From Cohnella sp. AR92 (GTDB taxonomy: Bacteria > Bacillota > Bacilli > Paenibacillales > Paenibacillaceae), in contig NZ_RZJR01000002.1 of NCBI RefSeq assembly GCF_003990975.1, positions 501,061 through 565,060 of the forward strand: a DNA stretch of 64,000 bases, given 5' to 3'. The notes below the pieces were generated by a model. The model worked only from the letters and a program-made list of their open reading frames with translations. It ran no database searches and was not told the origin of the DNA. The translations under genes were made by a program, and so were the position numbers. Each line of letters opens with the position of its first letter. The stretch's first letter is position 1. Positions 18,306 through 26,285 of this stretch are shown one piece after another.

Positions 18306-19169
18306 TTACTTCAGGTTCTTGACGGAAGCCAGCGGAATGAACTTCAGCTTCTTCAGGGAACCGTTCTGGAACGTGTTGCTTTGGATGTAATCGATGAACG
18401 CCTTCGTTGCTCCCGTCGGCTTGCCCTTCGTCATGAAGTAGCCGATGCCCCAAACCTTGTACTTGCCGTTCAGAACATTCGCTTCGGTCGGAGCTACGCC
18501 GTTGATGCTGAGCGCCTTCATCTTGCTCGTGACGTACGGAAGGTCGATATAGCCGATCGCGTTAGGCGTCGTTTCGATCGTCGTCTTCATGTCGCCGGAG
18601 GAGCCGACTTCCTTGTAGTTGTCGCCCTTGCTCATGAAGTCCTTGCCTTCCAGAGCCTTCAGCTGGAAGTTAACGCGCGTGCCGGAACCGAACTTGCGGT
18701 TGACGACGACGATGTCCGCGTCATCTCCGCCTACGTCCTTCCAGTTCGTGACTTTGCCGGAGAAGATGTCTTGGAGCTGCTTCGTCGTCAGGCTGTTCAC
18801 CTTGACGTTCGTGTTGGCGATAGCCGTGAATACCGTAACCGCTACCGGGTTCGCCACTTGACCGTCGAACTTCTTAAAGCCCGGAACGTCCATGGAAGCA
18901 TCCCAGTCGACGGCGCCGATGTCGGCGATGCCCTTGCGTACCGCTTGAGGACCCGTGATCGAGCCGGCTGCGGAAGCGGAGATTTTAACCTTCGGGTTGA
19001 GCCTCTTGAATTCGCTGGCCGCTTGAAGCGTCAGCGGAAGCAGAGCGGAAGAGCCGTTGATGACGATCTTGCCTTTGAGGGTGCTTGCCGCGGAAGCCGC
19101 CGAGCTGACCCCGCCGATAAGGGATACCGCAAGAGCGACTGCGGTAAGGGATTTGATCCATTTTTTCAT
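18306..19169 (-). CDS. pstS: Phosphate ABC transporter substrate-binding protein PstS
   Basis: 287 residues. Binds inorganic phosphate outside the membrane. The N-terminus is a Sec signal peptide ending SSAASAAS rather than a lipobox, so unlike most Gram-positive PstS proteins no lipidated cysteine is visible. Phosphate-ligand loops appear as INGSSALLPLT (about 36-46), AAGSITGPQAVRKGIADIG and RKFGSGTRVNF. Short for the family but complete. GAGAGGAG precedes the ATG. It is preceded by only 56 bases after the stalk/propeller gene with no terminator between, so it is the second gene of that transcript. Confidence 0.92.
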   Translation of the reverse strand: MKKWIKSLTAVALAVSLIGGVSSAASAASTLKGKIVINGSSALLPLTLQAASEFKRLNPKVKISASAAGSITGPQAVRKGIADIGAVDWDASMDVPGFKKFDGQVANPVAVTVFTAIANTNVKVNSLTTKQLQDIFSGKVTNWKDVGGDDADIVVVNRKFGSGTRVNFQLKALEGKDFMSKGDNYKEVGSSGDMKTTIETTPNAIGYIDLPYVTSKMKALSINGVAPTEANVLNGKYKVWGIGYFMTKGKPTGATKAFIDYIQSNTFQNGSLKKLKFIPLASVKNLK

Positions 19170-19231
19170 GGAAAATAGACTCCTCTCATGTCGAGCGAAT
19201 GAATAATTGCGAATGCTAGCTTACCGAACTC

Positions 19232-20626
19232 TTACTTGGTGACTGCCGTCCAGCCGTTGCCGTTTCTTACGAGAATCTGGCCGTCGCGTACGACCGCGAT
19301 GCCGGATTCCGATACGACGATGGCGGAGACGTCTGCCGATACCGTGTACAGCTGCGTCGCGGCGCCAGTCGTGGACACCTCGTAGATTCCGTTCTCCGTA
19401 TCGCTGTTCGCTGCCAGAACGTAGAGCTTGCCGCCGGACAGCACCGTGTCGATGACGTCATGCGCGTTGTACAGATTCTTGGACGCGCCGTCTGCCGCTA
19501 CGCCTACCAGAACCGCGTTGGCATTCTCGTCCGCGATGCTGACATAAGCTGCGCTTGCTCCGTCGACGGAAGAGATGAACACTTTGTCGTCGGTTTCCTT
19601 CGTCAGTTGGACCGGCTTGGCATCCTTGACCGAGGAATCGAAGGAGAAGAGTTGGATTTGGTTCGCCGAGTAATCGATGTCGACTTTGTCTTCGTCCACA
19701 TTCGTCGAATCCGCCGTTACCTTGCCGAGCGTCGTGACCGCATATACGAACTTCGATCCGTCTGCGGAGACGTTCAGGCTGGACTTATAATCCACCTTGT
19801 CGTCCAGGATCTTCGCGATCTCGCCGGTAGCGACGTTGATCTTGGCAATGACGGAGCCCTTGTCGCCCTGGAGGAAGTAGACCGTGCCGCTGTCCGGGGA
19901 CCAGACAAGCTCGGGCTTGATGTTATTGTCACTGGAGAGCTTGCTGACGACCTTCGTCGAGAGATCGATCAGGTAGAGCAGGCCTTCGTTGTCGGAGAAG
20001 ATCGCTTTCTTGCCGTTCGGAGCAACGACCAGATCCGACTTGTCGGTGGAGGTCAGCAGCACTTCGCTCTTGCCGTTCTTGGTGTCGACCAGGTAATCCG
20101 TGCGTCCGGATTCTTGAACCGTGGACACCAGCAGCTTGCTTGCGCTTACGAAGCGAGGGTTCTCTGCCCCTTCAACCAGCTTCACTGTGGACACGGAGAT
20201 TTGGCCGTCGCTGAGAGCAACCGTTCCGCCCAGACCCGCGATGAAAGGACGAAGAGCGATGTAGGTCGAGCCGTTCACGAGCTGGATCGGCTGCTTCAGG
20301 CTTACTGACGCGCCGTCAGCCGTCAGCTGCTTCTCGTTCAGCTTCACGACGACCGTATGTCCGTTCAGCGTTACCGTAAGAGCGCCGTTATGTACCGCGA
20401 TGTTCGCGCCGATCGATTGAGCCAGATCGCGAACCGATACGAGCGTCTCGCCGTTCTTCGTCACTACGCGGAATGCGACGGCGTTGCCGTTGACCGCGAA
20501 GGTCGACTGCGTCACTTGGACGGCTGCGACTGTCTTCGCGACAGGAGCTGCCGACGCTGCGCTGACGATCGACGTTCCCACGACTGCGGCTACTACGGAT
20601 GCTGCTAATGCTTTTCTCATCACCAT
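19232..20626 (-). CDS. Secreted stalk-domain (copper amine oxidase N-like) beta-propeller protein
   Basis: 464 residues from the ATG at 20626 (GAAGGG 11 bases upstream; an upstream GTG at 20638 lies inside this ribosome site). A signal peptide ends near SAASAAP. Residues about 40-150 are a copper-amine-oxidase N-terminal-like stalk domain (KNGETLVSVRDLAQSIGANI, GSTYIALRPFIAGLGG). Residues about 155-464 are WD40/TolB-like blades (FVSASKLLVST, LVVAPNGKKAIFSDNEGLLYLIDLST, LVWSPDSGTVYFLQGD). No catalytic site is recognisable. It opens the pst operon, so a role in phosphate binding, sensing or envelope anchoring under phosphate starvation is inferred, not shown. Confidence 0.8.
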   Translation of the reverse strand: MVMRKALAASVVAAVVGTSIVSAASAAPVAKTVAAVQVTQSTFAVNGNAVAFRVVTKNGETLVSVRDLAQSIGANIAVHNGALTVTLNGHTVVVKLNEKQLTADGASVSLKQPIQLVNGSTYIALRPFIAGLGGTVALSDGQISVSTVKLVEGAENPRFVSASKLLVSTVQESGRTDYLVDTKNGKSEVLLTSTDKSDLVVAPNGKKAIFSDNEGLLYLIDLSTKVVSKLSSDNNIKPELVWSPDSGTVYFLQGDKGSVIAKINVATGEIAKILDDKVDYKSSLNVSADGSKFVYAVTTLGKVTADSTNVDEDKVDIDYSANQIQLFSFDSSVKDAKPVQLTKETDDKVFISSVDGASAAYVSIADENANAVLVGVAADGASKNLYNAHDVIDTVLSGGKLYVLAANSDTENGIYEVSTTGAATQLYTVSADVSAIVVSESGIAVVRDGQILVRNGNGWTAVTK

Positions 20627-20707
20627 TGGCTCGGTCACCCTTCTTTGTCTCTCAAATTGGTCTATCCGCTTGCATTCCCAACCCTTGTCAAACGCTTTAC
20701 ATTCGTC

Positions 20708-20762
20708 ATTATAAGAAGCATTTGTAAAGTCAATTTCCGCCGAATATTATCCAATTGTTAAA
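20708..20762 (-). promoter_or_regulatory. Candidate phosphate-regulated promoter of the pst operon
   Basis: On the minus strand TATAAT (20708-20713) lies 82 bases upstream of the first gene. TTTACA (20723-20728) and TTAACA (20757-20762) resemble PhoP box half-sites, and TTGACT lies only 14 bases from the -10, too close for a standard -35. This fits an activator-dependent Pho promoter, but the boxes are not in clean 11-base phase. Confidence 0.3.
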
Positions 20763-20849
20763 ATTTTCTTTTGTTTGCAATTGAACGGAGTTTAAAGAGC
20801 GGAACAGATGAACAGAGCTTCGGAGTCGACTTTTGGAGGCGGGTTAGTC

Positions 20850-20882
20850 AAAAGACCGCCGCGCACAACGCGGGACGGTCTC
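20850..20882 (-). terminator. Hairpin with minus-strand U-tract in the 450-base gap
   Basis: Stem AGACCG / CGGTCT continued by CCGCG / CGCGG, followed on the minus strand by TTTTGACT. No gene on the minus strand ends here: the esterase already has its own terminator at 21011-21046. The region 20883-21010 in front of it is non-coding with several short GC stems. Confidence 0.5.
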
Positions 20883-21010
20883 ACTGCGTAACAACGAGCT
20901 TGCCTGACCCGGATTGCCGGCTTGATCCCGGAGTCTTCTCCTTACCGCGTCTTTGTTTCGCGTTTTTTGACGCCTAATCCAAACGTACCGGACCCGGTCC
21001 GTTAAATAAT

Positions 21011-21046
21011 AGAAAGGCCCGACTTCGCGAAGAGTCGGGCCTTTCT
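21011..21046 (-). terminator. Terminator of the esterase gene
   Basis: A perfect 14-base stem (AGAAAGGCCCGACT and its complement) with an eight-base loop, located 32 bases past the esterase stop. The T-rich flanks on both sides could let it work in either direction. Confidence 0.85.
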
Positions 21047-21077
21047 ATTGATTAGCAGGCTATTTAACTTTAACCGA

Positions 21078-21887
21078 TTAACCGTTGCTCGCGAACCCTT
21101 GCATTCTTAGCCAAGAAGCGCAAGCCGACGACCACTCGTTCGTATGCTCGATATCCGCGCCCAAGCCGACGCCGTGATGGCCCTTCTGATAGATATGCAG
21201 ATCGAAAGGCACCTTGTGGCGGCTTAAGGCGGCCGCGAAGGCGAGGCTGTTCTCCGGAGGCACGTAACCGTCTTCCGCGGTATGCCACAGGAACGTCGGT
21301 GGCGTCTTCGCCGTGACCCGATTTTCCGTGCTTAAGAACTCGACCTGCTCCGGGTCCGGGTTCTCGCCCAGCAGGTGCAGACGCGAGCCTTCGTGCGTAT
21401 ACGGATCCTTCAGCGTGATGACCGGGTAGCACAGGATCGCGAGGTCCGGTCTGGCGGAGATCGTCCGGTCCAGCTCGTCCTTCGGCACGCCTAGCTCCTC
21501 TTCGAACAGGGTCGCCGCCGTTGATGCGAGATGGCCTCCGGCCGAGAACCCGAGAACGCCGATCCGGTTCGGATCGACGGAGAAGCGCTCCGCGTTCGCC
21601 CGTACCGTGCGGATCGCCCGCTGAACGTCCAGCAAGGCGCTCGGATATCGATAAGGAGAGACGCGATAGCGAAGCCTAAAAGCCGAGATGCCGATCGAAT
21701 TCAGCCATCTGGCGATCGCATCCCCTTCGTGGTCTTCCGCCCGCATGACGTAGCCCCCGCCCGGAATCACGATAACGGCCGCGCGGGAATCTCCATCGAG
21801 AAGATAAGGGAAAAGCGCGGGGCAGTCCTCGTCCGTGCTTCCTTGCGCCAGCGGCGCTCCTTCCGGCCATAGCAACAATGGTTCCAA
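21078..21887 (-). CDS. Alpha/beta hydrolase, acetyl-esterase (BD-FAE/AXE-like)
   Basis: 269 residues, no signal peptide. Likely removes acetyl groups from imported or released oligosaccharides. The oxyanion region is VIVIPGGGYVMRA (about 38-50), the nucleophile elbow GFSAGGHLA puts Ser near residue 115, the acid is in HTAEDGYVPPENS, and the histidine in GHHGVGLG. These match the xylan/acetyl-esterase group of bacterial glycan loci. It is divergent from the GH42 gene, suggesting a shared role in breaking acetylated galactosides or hemicellulose fragments. A cre-like box lies about 70 bases upstream. Confidence 0.85.
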   Translation of the reverse strand: MEPLLLWPEGAPLAQGSTDEDCPALFPYLLDGDSRAAVIVIPGGGYVMRAEDHEGDAIARWLNSIGISAFRLRYRVSPYRYPSALLDVQRAIRTVRANAERFSVDPNRIGVLGFSAGGHLASTAATLFEEELGVPKDELDRTISARPDLAILCYPVITLKDPYTHEGSRLHLLGENPDPEQVEFLSTENRVTAKTPPTFLWHTAEDGYVPPENSLAFAAALSRHKVPFDLHIYQKGHHGVGLGADIEHTNEWSSACASWLRMQGFASNG

Positions 21888-21952
21888 TGTAATCCCTTCC
21901 TCTGCCCAGGATTTCGTTTGTCTCTGAAATCATATCATAGGCTCCTCTTACA

Positions 21953-21966
21953 GGGTAGCGTTTTCA
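21953..21966 (-). promoter_or_regulatory. cre-like element in the esterase/GH42 divergent region
   Basis: TGAAAACGCTACCC on the minus strand matches 12 of 14 cre positions. It lies about 70 bases from the esterase start and 210 from the GH42 start. It fits catabolite control of one or both genes. Confidence 0.35.
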
Positions 21967-21983
21967 TAGGGCCGCAGAAGAGA

Positions 21984-22025
21984 AGGGCCATCTCGTCAGC
22001 CGACATCGGCTGATGAAATGGCCCT
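21984..22025. other. Long hairpin in the divergent intergenic region
   Basis: Outer stem AGGGCCAT / ATGGCCCT encloses an inner TCAGCCGA / TCGGCTGA stem. It looks like a terminator, but neither strand shows a strong U-tract and no gene ends here. Possibly a 5' leader structure of the esterase or GH42 mRNA. Confidence 0.5.
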
Positions 22026-22175
22026 GTGCCGGGGGTCAGCTTCTCTCCGTCCATGACCGGCATCACGATTTCGGTCAAGACGTCACGTGAAGGTTATATA
22101 CAACGCGAAGCGGCGGTTCTACAATTAAGGAAGGTATTGGGCAACTATTCCGTGCGGCAAAAGGGGAGTCCGAAG

Positions 22176-24284
22176 ATGGCGATGAGGCTGGAGGAAGATC
22201 GGTTCTTGTTGGGCGTTTGTTATTATCCCGAGCAATGGAACGAGACCATGTGGGACGATGACTTTCGGAGAATGCGGGAAATGAACTTCTCCGTCGTGAG
22301 GATGGCGGAGTTCGCTTGGTCGATATTCGAACCGGAGGAAGGAAGCTTCCGGTTCGGCCTCTTCGATCGGGCGATGGACGCGGCGCATAGGCATGGACTC
22401 AAGGTCATTCTCGGGACGCCAACGGCGACCCCGCCGGCGTGGCTGACGGCTAAATATCCCGAGGTGCTGAACGTCACCTTCGAAGGCGTCGTGCTGCAGC
22501 ACGGGTTAAGGCGACATTACAACTACAGCAGCCCGAAGTATCGGGAGCTCTGCTCCCGGATCACCCGCGAGATGGCTCTGCACTACAAGGATCATCCCGC
22601 CGTCATCGGCTGGCAGATCGACAACGAGTTCAACTGCGAGATCTCGGAGTTCTACTCCGAGGCGGATCATCTGGCTTTCCGAAGCTGGCTGCAGGAGAAA
22701 TACGGATCCCTTGACCGTCTGAACGAAGCGTGGGGAGCCGTCTTCTGGAACCAGACCTATTCCGGCTGGGAACAGGTTCACCTGACGCGGCCGACTCCTT
22801 CTCCCCGGCAGCCGAACCCTCACCAGCTGCTGGACGAGAAACGGTTCATCTCCGACAACGCGATCTCCTTCGCCAAGGTTCAAGCCGACATCCTGCGCGA
22901 GCTGGCGCCGAAGCAGTTCGTGACGACAAACGGCCTGTTCGGCCATCTGGACAGCCACCGGATGACGGACGAGCTGCTGGATTTCTTCAGCTATGATTCC
23001 TACCCTCAGTTCTCGACGATCACCGAACGCGAGCAAGAGGAGTCTCCGCTGCTCGATCGAAGCTGGAGCCTGAACCTGAGCGCCGTGCGCTCGATCTCCC
23101 CCAACTTCTGCGTCATGGAGCAGCAGTCCGGTCCCGGAGGTTGGGTGAACCGGATGGACATGCCTTCCCCAAAGCCGGGCCAGATGCGGCTGTGGACGTA
23201 TCAATCGATCGCCCATGGAGCCGACATGCTGCTCTACTTCCGCTGGAGAACGGCCGTCTTCGGCAATGAGATCTACTGGCATGGCATCAACGACTATCAT
23301 AACCGGCCGAACCGCCGCGTTCGGGAAGCGGCGCAAGTCGGCGAGGAATTGTCGCGGGTAGGCAAGCGTTTCCTAGGAAGCCGTTTTCAAGCGGAGATCG
23401 CGATCGTTCGGGATTACGAGAACGAATGGGACGGCGAATACGACGTCTGGCACGGACCGTTCGGTTGGGAGAGCGGCACCGCCTGGTTCAAGGCGCTGAC
23501 CCGCCGGCACCTTCCAAGCGACGTCCTCTACCTGCGCGAGACGACGCGGCTGGACGATCTTCGCCGTTATCGCATGCTCGTCTATCCTCATCCGGCGATC
23601 ATGCGCCGGGAGACCGCGGAGCTGCTGGAGCAATACGTTGCGGAAGGCGGCGTCGTCATCTTCGGCTGCCGAACGGGGTACAAGGATGAGCGAGGCCATT
23701 GCTACATGGAGCCGTTCCCGGGCAAAGCGGCCAAGCTGTGCGGCATCTCCGTGGAGGAATTCACGATGGTTAAGGGAACACGCGCCCCGACGTTCCTGAC
23801 GTGGAACGGCGATCCGGGCTCGCGAATCCCCGCCCTGCGATTTAACGACGTGCTTGCGGTAGAGTCGGACACCGCCGAAGTGATGGCCGTCTACGCGTCG
23901 GATTATTACGCCGGCAAGCCCGCCGTCACCCGCAACCGCTTCGGCGCGGGCGAGGCTTGGTATTACGGCGCGGTTTTCCACGAGCAGGCGGCGGCAAGGA
24001 TCATCGAGCTGCTCGGCCTGCGCTCTCCCGCGAACGGATGGATGAAGCTTCCGGAGAGCGTCGAGCTGGCGATACGCGGCTCTGCCGAGGCGAATGGCAA
24101 CGACTCGGATGGCCGGCCTGGAGCTCCCGCGACGGCCTTCTTGCTCAACTACGAGGAAAAGCCCGCCAAGCTGACGTTCCTCCGTCCGACGGAGGAGCTG
24201 CTTAGCGGGCAAGTGCTTCAAGGAGAGGTCGAGCTGGAAGGGTTCGGCGTGCTGCTTTTGCGCTCGCCGGAAGACGGCGAGTAA
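22176..24284 (+). CDS. Beta-galactosidase, GH42
   Basis: 702 residues from the ATG at 22176 (AAGGGGAG eight bases upstream; the longer frame from 22026 has no ribosome site and an atypical N-terminus). The TIM-barrel start FLLGVCYYPEQWNE, TPTATPPAWL, and the acid/base Glu151 in GWQIDNEFNCE are diagnostic of GH42. Glu315 in NFCVMEQQSGPGGW is the expected nucleophile. The middle has the trimerisation domain (GVVIFGCRTGYKDE) and the end a small beta domain. Hydrolyses terminal beta-galactosides in the cytoplasm; no signal peptide. Its last 67 bases overlap the convergent NCS2 permease gene. Confidence 0.93.
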   Translation: MAMRLEEDRFLLGVCYYPEQWNETMWDDDFRRMREMNFSVVRMAEFAWSIFEPEEGSFRFGLFDRAMDAAHRHGLKVILGTPTATPPAWLTAKYPEVLNVTFEGVVLQHGLRRHYNYSSPKYRELCSRITREMALHYKDHPAVIGWQIDNEFNCEISEFYSEADHLAFRSWLQEKYGSLDRLNEAWGAVFWNQTYSGWEQVHLTRPTPSPRQPNPHQLLDEKRFISDNAISFAKVQADILRELAPKQFVTTNGLFGHLDSHRMTDELLDFFSYDSYPQFSTITEREQEESPLLDRSWSLNLSAVRSISPNFCVMEQQSGPGGWVNRMDMPSPKPGQMRLWTYQSIAHGADMLLYFRWRTAVFGNEIYWHGINDYHNRPNRRVREAAQVGEELSRVGKRFLGSRFQAEIAIVRDYENEWDGEYDVWHGPFGWESGTAWFKALTRRHLPSDVLYLRETTRLDDLRRYRMLVYPHPAIMRRETAELLEQYVAEGGVVIFGCRTGYKDERGHCYMEPFPGKAAKLCGISVEEFTMVKGTRAPTFLTWNGDPGSRIPALRFNDVLAVESDTAEVMAVYASDYYAGKPAVTRNRFGAGEAWYYGAVFHEQAAARIIELLGLRSPANGWMKLPESVELAIRGSAEANGNDSDGRPGAPATAFLLNYEEKPAKLTFLRPTEELLSGQVLQGEVELEGFGVLLLRSPEDGE

Positions 24285-25564
24285 GAACGGCCGAAGCGGC
24301 GAGGAAGCTGCACGAGCGCTCCTTGCAGAAGCAGGACGCTGAGTGCCCCGACCAGAATCGAATTGGAGAACAGAGTCCCCCAGAAGCCGGACAGACCGGA
24401 CAGGTTGCCGGGCAGCGCGACCGCCAAGAGGACCGAGACGCCGACGACCGTGAAGTTGGCCTCGGTCTTCTCCATTCTCATCAGCAGGGAGATGCCCGAG
24501 GTGAACAGCCCGGCCGCGGCGGGCAGGAACAGCCCTCCGATCACGGCTCCCGGCGTCAGCGCCAGAAGCGCTCCCGCTTTCGGAACGAAGCCCAGCACGA
24601 GAAGCAAGCCGCCCGCCCAGATGATCGGGTAGCGGGACCCCGAGCGGGTAAGCCGGAGCAAGCCCACGTTCTGCGCGTATGCGGTGGTCGGCAGGCCGCC
24701 TATTACCGCGGACAACAGCGAGCCGGAAGCTTCCCCGGCGAAGCCGCGCCGCAGCGTTCGGTCGTCGAGCTTGATATCCGCGATTTCCGCGGCGGCTTGA
24801 TAGACGCCCATCGCTTCCATGATCGCGGCTAAGTAGGCAACCATGAATGCCAGGATGACGGCGCCGTGCCACTCCAATCCTCCGTAAGGCAGAAGCTCCG
24901 GCCAGCCGAACCAGTCCGCTTCGCGCACGCTGCCCCAATCGAGCCCGACCAGCAGCGATGCCGCCATGTCGCCGGCGAGCAGGCCGAAGAGGAAGGCGAA
25001 CCTTCGCCACAGCCCTCGGCCGAACAAGGACAGAGCCAAGACGACGAGAGCCGTCCCGATCGACAGCGTCAGCGTCTGCGGTGCCAGATACGCGGCGTCT
25101 CCCTCGCCGCCGCCGAGAAATTCGAGCAGCGTGAACTGGGAGAGAACGATGCCGACGATGCAGATAACCGTGCCGGATACGGCGGGCGTGAACCACCTGC
25201 CGAGCTTGCCGATGACTCCCGTAATGGAGAGCAGCAGCGCGACGGCCGCGCTGACGAGAATGCCTCCGGAGGCGGCGGCCATCCCCTGCGTCTTCGCCGT
25301 CGAGATCATGAGGGCGTCGAAGGAAGCGGACGGCCCCTGCACGATCGGCAGCCTGGCAAGCCGAGTCGCCTGCAGCAGCGTCACGAAGCCCGCCGCCGCG
25401 AAGACGGCGTTGATGAGGTTCGATGCGGCAAGCGGAGCCATCCCGATCATCGCCGCGATGAAGAGCGGGTCCAGCCAGACGTTCGAGACGAAGACGTGTT
25501 GAAGGCCTAGCAGCAGTCCCTGACCGCCTCCTACCTTCTGTTCGACCTGAAGCTTATCGTCCAT
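24218..25564 (-). CDS. NCS2-family (xanthine/uracil permease-like) transporter in the thiamine operon
   Basis: 448 residues with 12-14 predicted membrane helices. The NCS2 signature region GGLPTTAYAQNVGLLRLTRSG (about residues 285-305) and the helix-8 stretch AYLAAIMEAMGVYQAAAEI are present, and IVQGPSASFDALMIS corresponds to the half-helix binding segment. Its start overlaps the thiE end by 11 bases, and the operon is controlled by the TPP riboswitch, so the likely cargo is a thiamine precursor such as hydroxymethylpyrimidine rather than a purine. This is inference from context; NCS2 members normally carry xanthine, urate or uracil. The C-terminal tail is Ser/Pro-rich and overlaps the GH42 3' end. 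Confidence 0.85.
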   Translation of the reverse strand: MDDKLQVEQKVGGGQGLLLGLQHVFVSNVWLDPLFIAAMIGMAPLAASNLINAVFAAAGFVTLLQATRLARLPIVQGPSASFDALMISTAKTQGMAAASGGILVSAAVALLLSITGVIGKLGRWFTPAVSGTVICIVGIVLSQFTLLEFLGGGEGDAAYLAPQTLTLSIGTALVVLALSLFGRGLWRRFAFLFGLLAGDMAASLLVGLDWGSVREADWFGWPELLPYGGLEWHGAVILAFMVAYLAAIMEAMGVYQAAAEIADIKLDDRTLRRGFAGEASGSLLSAVIGGLPTTAYAQNVGLLRLTRSGSRYPIIWAGGLLLVLGFVPKAGALLALTPGAVIGGLFLPAAAGLFTSGISLLMRMEKTEANFTVVGVSVLLAVALPGNLSGLSGFWGTLFSNSILVGALSVLLLQGALVQLPRRFGRSYSPSSGERKSSTPNPSSSTSP

Positions 25565-26285
25565 CGGCTTCGCTTCCCTTCTCGCCGGAAACCGGCGCGC
25601 TGGCGGCGGTTTCGCCTCTTAAGGCCGCTTCCACCGCCTCGCTCAAACGGTGTGCCGCTAGACGCGGAGATGGAGCCATCGAGATGGCCGTGATGACGGA
25701 TACCCCGTCGGCCCCGGCTTGCACGACCTCGCCGGCGTTCGCTTCCGAGATGCCCCCGATGCCGACGATCGGCAGCCGGATGCCGTTCTCCCTCATCCGG
25801 CGAATCGCTTGCGGCCCGGAAGCCGCTTTGGCGTCCTCCTTCGTTCGGGTGGCGTAGAGCGGACCGACGCCCAGATAATCGGCTCCCGCGCGGACAGCCG
25901 CTTCGGCTTCTCTCTCGTCATAAGCGGATACGCCGAGCAGCCTGCTCCCGATCCTCGCCCGGACGGAGGAAGCGAGCTCGTCCTCCTGGCCGACATGTAC
26001 GCCGTCGGCGTCCACTTCGAGCGCCAGGACGACGTCGTCGTTCACGAGGAACGGGACCCCCTTCTCCCGGCATAGGAGCCGCAGCTTCCAGGCAAGTTCC
26101 GTTCGCTCGGCGCCTTGAAGAGCGCCCGTCCCCTTCTCCCGGAATTGGAACATCGTCGCTCCTCCGCGAATCGCTTCTTGCAGAATCTCCTCCGGCTTGC
26201 CCCCTGCCGGGACATTGTTACTGCCCATTATGAAGTAGGCGCGCAGCGCGCGGCGCACGTTCTCCTCGTTCCAGCCGCTCGTCAT
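25554..26285 (-). CDS. thiE: Thiamine-phosphate synthase ThiE
   Basis: 243 residues. Joins HMP-PP and thiazole phosphate to make thiamine monophosphate in the cytoplasm. TIM-barrel landmarks: YFIMGSNN, GGATMFQFREKGTG (pyrimidine-binding Gln/Arg/Lys), VPFLVNDDVVLALEVDADGVHVGQED, LLGVSAYDEREA, ADYLGVGPLYATRTKEDA and PIVGIGGISEANA. It starts with a four-base overlap with thiD. The C-terminal ~25 residues (TAASAPVSGEKGSEADGR) extend beyond the usual family end and overlap the transporter start. Confidence 0.95.
   Translation of the reverse strand: MTSGWNEENVRRALRAYFIMGSNNVPAGGKPEEILQEAIRGGATMFQFREKGTGALQGAERTELAWKLRLLCREKGVPFLVNDDVVLALEVDADGVHVGQEDELASSVRARIGSRLLGVSAYDEREAEAAVRAGADYLGVGPLYATRTKEDAKAASGPQAIRRMRENGIRLPIVGIGGISEANAGEVVQAGADGVSVITAISMAPSPRLAAHRLSEAVEAALRGETAASAPVSGEKGSEADGR

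Noticed and set aside
20771..20977. 68-codon plus-strand frame in the pst/esterase gap
   Set aside because: No ribosome site, unusual composition, and it crosses the hairpin at 20850-20882; more likely non-coding or structural RNA.
23373..25196. 607-codon minus frame across GH42 and the NCS2 permease
   Set aside because: Arg-rich off-frame reading of two real genes; no start signal and no recognisable domain.
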